From: Pantoea sp. Ep11b
GTDB taxonomy: Bacteria; Pseudomonadota; Gammaproteobacteria; Enterobacterales; Enterobacteriaceae
DNA: 64,000 bases
Assembly: GCF_040783975.1 (NCBI RefSeq)
Contig: NZ_CP160631.1
Coordinates: 2,170,001 to 2,234,000, forward strand
Direction: 5' to 3'
In this document: in pieces, positions 16,866 to 24,963 of the stretch
How the letters are laid out: each line of letters begins with the position of its first letter
Position numbering within the stretch: the stretch's first letter is position 1
Program-made: the position numbers and the translations under genes
Notes under the pieces: model-generated
The model's database searches: none
What the model saw: the letters and a program-made list of their open reading frames with translations, nothing else
Told to the model about the DNA's origin: nothing

Positions 16866-18107
16866 ATGACTAAAACGAAAAACAAGGAAAACAACGCTGC
16901 GAGCGAGGTTAACGCTGGGGCGTATATTCGTATTATTCTGGCACTGGCTTTATCCGGACTGGCTGAACTGGCCTCTCTTTTCTTTATTCAGCCACTGCTT
17001 CCGGTGCTGGCTATTGAATATGAGGTGCCTGTCAGCCAGGTCAGTATTATTCTCTCCGCCGAAACGGCAATGCTGGCAATAGGGCTGCTATTCACCGGCA
17101 CGTTATCCGATCACTATGGCAGAAAGCGATTAATTATCGTGTCGCTGCTGCTGGGCGGCGTACTGACGATCCTTTGCCCGCTGGCGAATTCCTGGGCGCT
17201 GTTAGTAACTCTGCGGGCCGTAATCGGTCTTTCACTCAGCGGTATTGCAGCGGCGGCAACCGCCTATATCAGTGAAGAAGTAGCCCCTGTTGTGGCGGGG
17301 ATTGTTACCGGCTATTTTGTTTTTGGTAATTCGATGGGCGGCATGTCAGGACGTATCATTGCCAGCCAGTTAATTGACTATGTTTCCATCAATACCATCT
17401 TCTATGGATTTGCCGTCAGCCTGATCCTTGTGGCGATTCTGGTCAAATTCCTGCTGCCCGCCTCCAGAAACTTTAAACCGACGGAAAACCTGAACGTGCT
17501 GTGTGTGGTTAAGGGCGCGGCCGCGCATTTTAAAAACAGACATCTCTCCCTGGTATTTGTTATCAGCTTCATCATATTTGGCGTGTTTACGTCGCTTTAT
17601 AACTATCTGGCTTTCTTTCTTAAAGGCGAACCTTTTAATATCTCTCATGCCAACGCAGGGCTGATTTCATTCAGTTTTGCCCTGAGTTTCTTTACCGCGC
17701 CTCAGGCAGGTCGGCTGGCCGAGAAATATGGCAGTATGAACGTGCTCAGAACACTTTTCGCTATTATGGCGCTGGGAATGCTGCTGACACTGGTTAATCA
17801 GGTGGTGATATTTATTGTCGGTGCCGTGATTTTCACTGCCTGTTTCTTTGGCTGTCACGCCATTGGTCTGCGCTGGGTCAGTAAAAATGCCACCCATGCA
17901 CGCGGTCAGGCGGTCGCGCTCTATCTGTTTTTTTATTACATGGGCGGTTCGCTGATTGGTTTTATTAACGGCTTTGTATTTCATGCCACAGGCTGGCATG
18001 GCATGACGGGCTTTATCATTGCGCTGCTGGTGGTGGCGGCCATTGTCGCAACCTCTTTATCCGGCAGTGAACAGAAAAGGCCGATGGCCGTGGCCCCGAT
18101 GAAATAA
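16866..18107 (+). CDS. MFS transporter, YnfM-like
   Basis: A 413-residue carrier with twelve predicted membrane helices. The first loop carries the MFS signature in GTLSDHYGRKRLIIV, and a second similar motif (RLAEKYGSMNVLRT) marks the second half. The start follows GAGGACGTT. Overall it resembles the YnfM branch of the drug:proton/sugar-efflux antiporters rather than the CitA/TcuC citrate or tricarballylate symporters. Its substrate is not predictable; in this cluster it might import a tricarboxylate or export acetate or another product (inference). A second, unrelated carrier (DASS family) ends the same gene set. Confidence 0.85.
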   Translation: MTKTKNKENNAASEVNAGAYIRIILALALSGLAELASLFFIQPLLPVLAIEYEVPVSQVSIILSAETAMLAIGLLFTGTLSDHYGRKRLIIVSLLLGGVLTILCPLANSWALLVTLRAVIGLSLSGIAAAATAYISEEVAPVVAGIVTGYFVFGNSMGGMSGRIIASQLIDYVSINTIFYGFAVSLILVAILVKFLLPASRNFKPTENLNVLCVVKGAAAHFKNRHLSLVFVISFIIFGVFTSLYNYLAFFLKGEPFNISHANAGLISFSFALSFFTAPQAGRLAEKYGSMNVLRTLFAIMALGMLLTLVNQVVIFIVGAVIFTACFFGCHAIGLRWVSKNATHARGQAVALYLFFYYMGGSLIGFINGFVFHATGWHGMTGFIIALLVVAAIVATSLSGSEQKRPMAVAPMK

Positions 18108-18125
18108 ATGTCAGGCTACTTCATG

Positions 18126-18150
18126 TTCACGCGCTGTCAGGTAGCGTGAA
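18126..18150 (+). other. intercistronic hairpin after the MFS gene
   Basis: TTCACGC (18126-18132), 11-base loop, GCGTGAA (18144-18150). It has no T-run and lies in the 79-base gap between the MFS and FAH-family genes; probably a message-processing or stability element. Confidence 0.4.
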
Positions 18151-18186
18151 TCCCGACAGATTTAAACAGATGAAACAGGTTCTATT

Positions 18187-19050
18187 ATGAAATTAGCCAG
18201 CTACAGCCATAAAGGGCGTAAAAGCTACGGTATTTTTACAGACAACGGAATTATAGATCTGGAAAGTAAAATCGGTCAGACCTATCCCGATCTGAAAAAT
18301 TTACTACAGCAGGATGCCATAGAGATAGCCAGACGTTATCAAAATAACCCGATCGATCTCATGGCCAGCGAGATTGTCTTTTTACCCGTCATTGAAGCAC
18401 CGGGAAAAATATTCTGCGTGGGAATGAATTATGCGGAAAAACGCAGAGAGTTTTCTGAGACCTGCGATGCGCCGACGCTGTTTGTTCGTTTCCCTGACTC
18501 CCAGACCGGCCATGGCACACCGGTTGTCAAACCGGCGTTATCCAACGAATTTGATTATGAAGGCGAGCTGGCGGTCATTATCGGTAAGCCCGGCTTCAAT
18601 ATCGCAGTGAGCGACGCCATGCAGCATGTTGCAGGCTACAGCTGCTACATGGATGGATCCGTGCGGGACTGGCAACACGCCTGGTTTACCGCCGGAAAAA
18701 ACTGGCCGCATACAGGCGCTTTTGGACCCAGCATGACCACCGTGGATGAAATCCCGGATCCTCACGCGCTGTCGATTCAGACCTGGCTGAATGGACGGAT
18801 GGTCCAGAATGACTCCACCGCAAACATGATCCACAAAGTAGCCGACCTGATCAGCTACATCACCACCTTCACTTCGCTCAGTGCCGGTGATGTCATTATC
18901 ACCGGTTCCCCTGGCGGAGTCGGTAAAAAGCGCACGCCGCCACTTTTCATGTACGAAGGCGACCAGGTGGATGTCGTGATTGAACATATCGGGCACTTAT
19001 CCAACATCGTTGTGGAGTCTGACGCCCGGCATCAGTTGCTGGCGTCATAA
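18187..19050 (+). CDS. fumarylacetoacetate hydrolase (FAH) family protein
   Basis: A 287-residue protein with an N-terminal cap and the FAH catalytic fold. The metal ligands are Glu125 and Glu127 in FDYEGELAVII and Asp156 in CYMDGSVRDWQ; the entrance motif IFCVGMNYAEK and the C-terminal GDVIITGSPGGVG are typical. Family members cleave C-C bonds in acylpyruvates or decarboxylate oxaloacetate (FAHD1 type). Because the next genes make citrate lyase, whose product is oxaloacetate, an oxaloacetate decarboxylase role yielding pyruvate is attractive; the classical Na+-pumping oadGAB genes are absent (inference). The exact substrate is not proven by sequence. Confidence 0.82.
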   Translation: MKLASYSHKGRKSYGIFTDNGIIDLESKIGQTYPDLKNLLQQDAIEIARRYQNNPIDLMASEIVFLPVIEAPGKIFCVGMNYAEKRREFSETCDAPTLFVRFPDSQTGHGTPVVKPALSNEFDYEGELAVIIGKPGFNIAVSDAMQHVAGYSCYMDGSVRDWQHAWFTAGKNWPHTGAFGPSMTTVDEIPDPHALSIQTWLNGRMVQNDSTANMIHKVADLISYITTFTSLSAGDVIITGSPGGVGKKRTPPLFMYEGDQVDVVIEHIGHLSNIVVESDARHQLLAS

Positions 19051-19100
19051 CCTGGCAAAGCAGGATGGCATGTGACCCCTCAATTTTCAGGAGAAGCCAG

Positions 19101-20174
19101 ATGTATAGCGATCAGGCGCTGACGTTTGAAACGATGGATACGCATAACGTGGCGCGACGGGAAGAGGTGGCTCGTTTTCTTACGAGTAATGGGTTAGGCA
19201 TTGACGATGATATTGAACAGTTCGTTGTGGCTCGCTGCCACCGGGATCTGGTGGCCTGTGCCGGAATTGCGGGGAATACGCTGAAATGCATCGCGGTGGA
19301 AACGGGCTGGCGCAGAACCTCTCTGGGTCTGAAGGTCATTCATGAGGCGGAGGTGCAGGCTATTCAGAATGGCGAACACCAGCTGTTTCTCCTGACCACG
19401 CCGGACAATGTGAAGGCGTTCCGGGGATGCGGATTTTACCCACTGGTGACGCTTGATCATCGCGCCACACTGATGGAGAACACGCCTGTAGGTATCCAGC
19501 ATTACTGCCGAAAGTTGCGCGCTCATCATCGGGTGATGGCCGCCAATGTGGGCGGAATTGTGATGAACGCTAATCCCTTTACCTCAGGCCATCTCTACCT
19601 GATTGAGCAGGCCGCAAAGGCCTGCGACTGGCTTCACGTCTTTGTTGTCGGGGAGGATTTGTCGGCTTTCTCTTTTCAGGATCGCTTCGCGATGGTTAAA
19701 GAGGGGGCGCGCCATTTAAAAACGGTCACCGTTCATCCCGGCTCCCGGTATATTATTTCGCGCGGTACATTTCCGGGCTATTTTCTGAAAGAGAAACAAA
19801 TCGTTAATGAAGTTTATGCCGCAATCGATTTAATTCTTTTTCGCCAGTATATCGCTCCGGCCTTAAATATCCGGCAACGCTTTGTAGGCACCGAGCCTTT
19901 CTGCAAAGTTACTGCGCAATATAATCGTGCAATGCATCACTGGCTGGAGGACGAAACCATCATGACAGACGCAGCGGTCAGGGTAAATGAGATCCCCCGG
20001 ATAACGGATGAAAATAATCTGCCGATATCCGCCTCTGCGGTAAGGCGGGCACTGAAAAAAAATGACCTCAATACGGTTAAGCGAATGGTTCCGGCCACCA
20101 CGATGCCTTATTTAATCCGCTGGCTGTCACATCATTTATTTACGGAGTCCGACTGCGGCCTGGCGAATGTCTGA
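19101..20174 (+). CDS. citC: [citrate (pro-3S)-lyase] ligase
   Basis: A 357-residue enzyme starting at the ATG at 19101 behind CAGGAG. It acetylates the thiol of the citrate lyase prosthetic group using acetate and ATP, switching the lyase on. An N-terminal GNAT-like domain (FVVARCHRDLVACAGIAGNTLKCIAVE) is followed by the nucleotidyltransferase domain with NPFTSGHLYLIEQAA, the TxGH nucleotide-binding motif, and ISASAVRRALKKND, the second signature. It is the first of six consecutive cit genes; its end overlaps the upstream margin of citD by nothing but the ribosome site. The order citCDEFXG matches E. coli. Confidence 0.95.
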   Translation: MYSDQALTFETMDTHNVARREEVARFLTSNGLGIDDDIEQFVVARCHRDLVACAGIAGNTLKCIAVETGWRRTSLGLKVIHEAEVQAIQNGEHQLFLLTTPDNVKAFRGCGFYPLVTLDHRATLMENTPVGIQHYCRKLRAHHRVMAANVGGIVMNANPFTSGHLYLIEQAAKACDWLHVFVVGEDLSAFSFQDRFAMVKEGARHLKTVTVHPGSRYIISRGTFPGYFLKEKQIVNEVYAAIDLILFRQYIAPALNIRQRFVGTEPFCKVTAQYNRAMHHWLEDETIMTDAAVRVNEIPRITDENNLPISASAVRRALKKNDLNTVKRMVPATTMPYLIRWLSHHLFTESDCGLANV

Positions 20175-20199
20175 CCCTTTTGTTATTCAGGAAATTAAA

Positions 20200-20490
20200 A
20201 TGAAAATAGTTAAAGCGGCCATAGCCGGCACGCTGGAATCCAGCGATCTGGTTGTTAAAGTCAGCCCCGGCGATGAGGGTCTGGATATTATTATTCACAG
20301 CGAGGTTTACAAACAGTTCGGGGAGCAGATTACGGCGGTTGTTAAAGAAACGCTTTCTGCTTTTGATATCACGCAGGGCGAAATTATTGTCGAAGACAAA
20401 GGGGCGCTGGATTGTGTCATCCGGGCCAGAGTGCAGGCGGCGATATTACGCGGAACAGCGAGTGAAACCATAGCGTGGGAAAAACTATGA
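20200..20490 (+). CDS. citD: citrate lyase acyl carrier protein (gamma subunit)
   Basis: A 96-residue acyl carrier protein starting at the ATG at 20200 (CAGGAAATTAAA upstream). It opens [19 protein letters not shown]; Ser14 in the ESSD motif is the attachment point of the phosphoribosyl-dephospho-CoA group that carries acetyl and citryl thioesters. The rest ([18 protein letters not shown]) is typical CitD. Its stop overlaps the citE start in ATGA, showing translational coupling. Confidence 0.96.
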   Translation: MKIVKAAIAGTLESSDLVVKVSPGDEGLDIIIHSEVYKQFGEQITAVVKETLSAFDITQGEIIVEDKGALDCVIRARVQAAILRGTASETIAWEKL

Positions 20491-21365
20491 TGAAGAAATT
20501 ACGTCGCAGTATGCTTTTTTTACCCGGTTCAAGTGCCGCAATGCTCTCAACGGCCTTTATTTATCGCCCCGACTCCATCATGTTTGATCTGGAGGATGCC
20601 GTTTCATTAAAAGAAAAAGACAGTGCGCGACTGCTGGTATTTCATGCATTGCAGCATCCTGCTTATAAAGATATCGAAACGGTCGTCAGGATTAATCCTC
20701 TTAATACCCCTTTCGGATTGAAAGATGTTGAGGCGGCCGTGCGGGCGGGCGTGGATGTTATTCGCTTACCGAAAACGGATACGCCGGAGGATATTTATCA
20801 GCTGGAAAGCGAAATGGCCCGTATTGAGGCGGCGTGTGGCCGCCCGGTGGGGTCAACACGGCTGATGGCGGCGATTGAATCGGCTGTCGGAGTCATTAAC
20901 GCGGTGGCGATCGCTCAATCATCTCCGCGCTTAATGGGAATTGCGCTGGCGGCCTTTGATTACGTGATGGATATGCAGACGGAACGGGGCGACGGCACTG
21001 AGCTCTTCTATGCGCGCTGCGCGGTTTTACATGCCGCGCGTGCCGCAGGAATCGATGCTTTTGATGTGGTGTATGCCGACATTGATGACGAAGCGGGCTT
21101 TTTAAAAGAGGTGGATCTGATAAAGCGGATGGGCTTCAACGGTAAATCGCTGATCAACCCCCGGCAGATTGAGATCTTACACAACGCCTATGCGCCCACC
21201 CAGGAGGAGGTCGACTACGCGGAGCGCGTGATCGCCGCGGCTGAAGAGGGGGATCGTCAGGGGCTTGGTGTGATTTCGCTGAATGGAAAAATGATTGATG
21301 CGCCCATCATTAATCATGCTCGTGTCGTGATTGAACGTAAAAACGCCTCCGGCGTTCGTCAATAG
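20487..21365 (+). CDS. citE: citrate lyase beta subunit (citryl-ACP lyase)
   Basis: A 292-residue TIM-barrel lyase that splits citryl-ACP into oxaloacetate and acetyl-ACP. Motifs include [35 protein letters not shown] with the metal-binding Asp/Glu, [26 protein letters not shown] with a conserved Glu, and [15 protein letters not shown] near the end. The start overlaps the citD stop by four bases. It should form the hetero-oligomeric lyase with CitD and CitF in the cytoplasm. Confidence 0.96.
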   Translation: MMKKLRRSMLFLPGSSAAMLSTAFIYRPDSIMFDLEDAVSLKEKDSARLLVFHALQHPAYKDIETVVRINPLNTPFGLKDVEAAVRAGVDVIRLPKTDTPEDIYQLESEMARIEAACGRPVGSTRLMAAIESAVGVINAVAIAQSSPRLMGIALAAFDYVMDMQTERGDGTELFYARCAVLHAARAAGIDAFDVVYADIDDEAGFLKEVDLIKRMGFNGKSLINPRQIEILHNAYAPTQEEVDYAERVIAAAEEGDRQGLGVISLNGKMIDAPIINHARVVIERKNASGVRQ

Positions 21366-21397
21366 CGTTATTTTGCCCAGAACAACAGGATTTAACG

Positions 21398-22918
21398 ATG
21401 AGCCATTTAACCGAAGCACTCCAGACTCTGTCCGGCCACGCCCGTCACTATGAACCCTTCAGTGGTGCCAATACCCGGACACCCTATCTCGCTGACATCC
21501 GGGAAAAATATCAGCGCAAACTTTTCAGTAGTCTCGACGACGTTCTGGCTCGTTGCGCACTGCGTGATGGTATGACGATCTCCTTTCATCACGCCTTCCG
21601 CGAAGGTGACAAAGTCATCAACTACGTTATGGCTGCGCTGGCAGAAAAAGGCCTGAAGGATCTGACGCTGGCATCAAGCTCGCTGATGACCTGCAACGCG
21701 CCGCTGATAGAACATATAAAAGCTGGCGTCATTCGCAAAATTTACACCTCCGGTATGCGGGGCGAGCTGGCTGAGGCGATTTCGCACGGGCTGATGGCTG
21801 AGCCGGTCGAGATCCATTCTCATGGCGGCAGAGTTAATCTGATTGAAAAGGGCGAAATTTCCATTGATGTCGCCTTCCTGGCCGTCTCCTGCTGCGATGC
21901 GTATGGCAACGCCAGCGGCACTGGCGGCAGATCCCGCTGCGGTTCGCTGGGATATGCGATGGTGGATGCACACTATGCCCGAAAGGTGGTGCTGCTGACC
22001 GAGAGCATTGAACCCTTTCCTTACCTGCCCGCCAGTCTGATTCAGGATCAGGTGGACTACATCGTCAGAATCGACAGCGTGGGCGATCCGGCAAAAATCA
22101 GTGTAGGTGCCGCGCGTGTCACCAGTAACCCGCGGGAGCTGATGATTGCCCGTGCGGCTGCAGATGTGATTGAGCACTCCGGTTTCTTCGTCGACGGGTT
22201 TTCTATCCAGACGGGGTCAGGGGCCGCTTCGACGGCCTGCACCCGTTTTCTGGAGTCACGCATGCGCAAACAGAACATTGTCGCCAGTTTTGCCCTTGGG
22301 GGCATTACCGGCAGCCTGGTGGATCTGCATGAAAAAGGGCTGATTAAAAAACTGCTGGATACGCAAAGTTTCGACGGCGTCGCCGCGGCATCGCTGGCGA
22401 CAAACCCGAATCACGTTGAGATCTCAACCAGCGTCTATGCCAATCCCGCCGCGAAAGCAGCCTGCTGCGATCGGGTTGATATCGTCATCCTCAGTGCGCT
22501 GGAGATCGATACCGATTTTAATGTCAACGTGCTGACCGGCTCTGACGGAGTGATGCGTGGGGCCTCCGGCGGGCATTGCGATGTCGCCGCCGCCGCGAAT
22601 TTAACCATCGTTGTTGCGCCGCTTATCCGCAGCCGTATTCCTACCGTTGTCCGAGAGGTTACTACGCGAGTCACGCCAGGTGAGAGCGTCGACGTGCTGG
22701 TTACCGACCAGGGCATTGCGGTGAATCCTGCACGACCAGAGGTAAAAGCACGCCTGATGGCTGCCGGTCTGCCGGTGGTCGATATAGAGACGCTTTATCA
22801 GAAAACCCGGCTTATTTCGGGTGAGCCGAAGCCGATTGCATTTACGTCGCGCATCGTTGGCGTTGTGCGCTATCGCGATGGCAGCGTCATTGATGTGGTC
22901 CGGCAGGTGAAAGAGTGA
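21398..22918 (+). CDS. citF: citrate lyase alpha subunit (citrate:ACP transferase)
   Basis: A 506-residue CoA-transferase-fold protein that swaps acetyl for citryl on the CitD carrier. Recognised segments: RDGMTISFHHAFREGDKV, MRGELAEAISHGLMAEPVEIHSHGGRV, and GGITGSLVDLHEKGLIKKLLDTQSFD, all typical CitF. Length matches E. coli CitF. It starts 32 bases after citE and its stop overlaps the GTG start of citX by four bases, so all six cit genes are probably made from one message. Confidence 0.96.
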   Translation: MSHLTEALQTLSGHARHYEPFSGANTRTPYLADIREKYQRKLFSSLDDVLARCALRDGMTISFHHAFREGDKVINYVMAALAEKGLKDLTLASSSLMTCNAPLIEHIKAGVIRKIYTSGMRGELAEAISHGLMAEPVEIHSHGGRVNLIEKGEISIDVAFLAVSCCDAYGNASGTGGRSRCGSLGYAMVDAHYARKVVLLTESIEPFPYLPASLIQDQVDYIVRIDSVGDPAKISVGAARVTSNPRELMIARAAADVIEHSGFFVDGFSIQTGSGAASTACTRFLESRMRKQNIVASFALGGITGSLVDLHEKGLIKKLLDTQSFDGVAAASLATNPNHVEISTSVYANPAAKAACCDRVDIVILSALEIDTDFNVNVLTGSDGVMRGASGGHCDVAAAANLTIVVAPLIRSRIPTVVREVTTRVTPGESVDVLVTDQGIAVNPARPEVKARLMAAGLPVVDIETLYQKTRLISGEPKPIAFTSRIVGVVRYRDGSVIDVVRQVKE

Positions 22919-23463
22919 GCGCGTCAGTGACCGCCGCCTCCTGCATGAGTCTGACGCTGGAGGATGTGCTGGAAGCCAGAGAGACGCGGGCGCGGGCCCA
23001 GCAGGCGTGGCTGGGCCGCTACGGGCAGTCGATCGTTTCTGCGACCCTCGTCTGGCCGGGAGAGATCAAGGACTCGCTGATGGCCAGACGGGTAATGGCA
23101 GAGGCGAATAACGCGATTGACCAGGCGCTGCGGACCCATCACTGGCGGGTGGCCGCTCACGAAATCACCTTCCTCTGCACGGGACCGGAGGCGCGCTGGT
23201 CCATCTCCTCACCCGCCTGGATGATTAAGCATGTTATGGCCCATCTGGAGGATACCCATCCTCTTGGACGTCTGTGGGACATCGATGTGTTCTGTCCCAC
23301 GGCAGGCTTGATCAAGCGCAGCGCGATCCATCAGCCGATGCGCAGGTGTTTCATCTGTCATGAGCCCGCCCATGTCTGTTCGCGGATGCGTCGCCACCCG
23401 CAGAACGAACTGGCTCAGCTCATCGAGGAGTTAACCAATGACTATTTCAGTCGTCCGCGTTGA
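22915..23463 (+). CDS. citX: apo-citrate lyase phosphoribosyl-dephospho-CoA transferase
   Basis: A 182-residue protein that attaches the prosthetic group made by CitG to Ser14 of CitD. It starts with GTG overlapping the citF stop. The conserved core is present: LEDVLEARETRARAQQAW, then LGRLWDIDVFCPTAG, then RRCFICHEPAHVCSRMRRH, with clustered Cys/His/Arg residues. It overlaps citG by 26 bases. In E. coli CitX and CitG are likewise separate proteins. Confidence 0.93.
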   Translation: MSASVTAASCMSLTLEDVLEARETRARAQQAWLGRYGQSIVSATLVWPGEIKDSLMARRVMAEANNAIDQALRTHHWRVAAHEITFLCTGPEARWSISSPAWMIKHVMAHLEDTHPLGRLWDIDVFCPTAGLIKRSAIHQPMRRCFICHEPAHVCSRMRRHPQNELAQLIEELTNDYFSRPR

Positions 23464-24310
23464 TGCCGATCGGGCCAGAAGCATCGCCTGGCTGGCCGCA
23501 GAGGCGATGTACAAAGAGGTGAAGTTAACGCCTAAGCCCGGTCTGGTGGATAGTGAAAACAGTGGGGCGCACAGTGACATGACCCTTATGCACTTTATGG
23601 CCAGTCTGCGCGCCATCTCACCCTGGTTTCCCCGTTTTTACGTGCAGGGGATAACCACGGCTGGTTTGCCCGCTCCCCGGACGTTACAGGCGATAAGGTC
23701 AACGGGGCTGGCCTGCGAGCAGGCGATGTTTAAAGCCACCGGCGGCATCAACACGCACAAAGGCGGCATCTTTTCTCTGGGCTTGCTGTGTGCCGCCGCG
23801 GGCCGGCTTGAGGCAGGCCGGATCAGGCTCAGTCAGCAGAACCTCTGTCGTGAAGTTCGCGCGATGTGCAAAGGCCTAGTTGACCGGGAGCTCAGCAGAA
23901 GCCGCGCAGCCAGAACAAAAGGTGAACAAATCTTTCAGGTTTGCGGACTCACGGGCGCGCGCGGTGAAGCCGAAACGGGCTTTGAGACTGTCAGACGATA
24001 TGGTTTGCCGCAATGGGAAAAGGCTCTGGGTGAGGGGCGCTCTGAAGAGGAGGCCCTGCTGACGATGCTGCTGGCCTTAATGGCCGCCAATCCCGACACT
24101 AACCTGGTTTCACGAGGGGGACTGGATGGCCTGAGATATGCGCAGCGCTACGCGGCGCGGCTCACGAAAATAGAAAACCTGTCCGGCAGCAGACTCAGCC
24201 AGGCGCTGACAAAGATGAACGCCGCCTTTATTAAAAAAGATCTGAGTCCGGGCGGTAGCGCGGATCTGCTGGCAGTGGGATGGGTCCTTTCCCATTACCC
24301 GACGCGCTGA
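23438..24310 (+). CDS. citG: triphosphoribosyl-dephospho-CoA synthase
   Basis: A 290-residue enzyme that makes 2'-(5''-triphosphoribosyl)-3'-dephospho-CoA from ATP and dephospho-CoA. Family motifs: EAMYKEVKLTPKPGLVDSENSGAHSDM, GGINTHKGGIFSLGLLCAAAG and the C-terminal DTNLVSRGG, SPGGSADLLA. GAGGAG lies 7 bases before the ATG, inside the end of citX. With CitC and CitX it completes the maturation set, so the lyase should be self-sufficient. Confidence 0.94.
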   Translation: MTISVVRVDADRARSIAWLAAEAMYKEVKLTPKPGLVDSENSGAHSDMTLMHFMASLRAISPWFPRFYVQGITTAGLPAPRTLQAIRSTGLACEQAMFKATGGINTHKGGIFSLGLLCAAAGRLEAGRIRLSQQNLCREVRAMCKGLVDRELSRSRAARTKGEQIFQVCGLTGARGEAETGFETVRRYGLPQWEKALGEGRSEEEALLTMLLALMAANPDTNLVSRGGLDGLRYAQRYAARLTKIENLSGSRLSQALTKMNAAFIKKDLSPGGSADLLAVGWVLSHYPTR

Positions 24311-24339
24311 CACGGCGTCAACATGGAGAGTGAAACGAC

Positions 24340-24909
24340 ATGACGACACAACGGCTGGAACAGTTGAGTGAGATGTTCACGGTTATTCTGGTGCCAGGCC
24401 TGAGAGACAGTGACGAACATCACTGGCAGAGTTGCTGGAGTCGGCGTTTTCCTCTCTGGAAGCGGATCCGTCAGCGAAACTGGCGGGATCCGGATATTGA
24501 CGGCTGGATTTCGGCTATCCGTCGGGAAGACTTTACCTGTCAGCGTCCGGCCATTCTGGTCGGGCACAGTTTCGGGGCCCTTGCCGCGTGTCGTCTGGTG
24601 CAGACGCAGACGTTGCCTGTGGCCGGTCTGGTGCTGGTCGCTCCTGCCGAACCCTCTCTTTTCGAACTGGAGGATCGGGTTCTGCCGCGGACGCTTCCCA
24701 CGCACAGCATTATGTTCGTCAGCCATAACGATCCGCTGATGTCTTTCAAACGCGCGCAATTCTGGTCTGAATGCTGGGGGGCGCGCCTTATCGATATCGG
24801 TGACGCCGGACATATCAATACCGCAGCCGGATTTGGCGAGTGGGAGTATGGTCTGGCACAGCTTGCCGACTTCGGCGAGAGCCTGGCCTGGACGCAAAGA
24901 GAGAATTGA
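24340..24909 (+). CDS. RBBP9/YdeN-family alpha/beta hydrolase
   Basis: A 189-residue serine hydrolase. It shows VILVPGLRDSDEHHWQSCW at the oxyanion end, the nucleophile elbow VGHSFGALAACR, an Asp in SHNDPLMSF and the His in DAGHINTAAGFGEWEYG, so the Ser-Asp-His triad looks complete. This is the RBBP9/YdeN (DUF452-like) group, whose substrates are mostly unknown. It lies 29 bases after citG and 54 before the aconitase gene in the same direction, so it is part of the cluster. Removal of stray acyl groups from CitD or hydrolysis of an imported ester are possible roles, but this is guesswork. Confidence 0.8.
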   Translation: MTTQRLEQLSEMFTVILVPGLRDSDEHHWQSCWSRRFPLWKRIRQRNWRDPDIDGWISAIRREDFTCQRPAILVGHSFGALAACRLVQTQTLPVAGLVLVAPAEPSLFELEDRVLPRTLPTHSIMFVSHNDPLMSFKRAQFWSECWGARLIDIGDAGHINTAAGFGEWEYGLAQLADFGESLAWTQREN

Positions 24910-24963
24910 GCCGTTTTTACTGTAACCGCTACTGAAGTCAATCATGTCTGTTTCGGAGAAACC

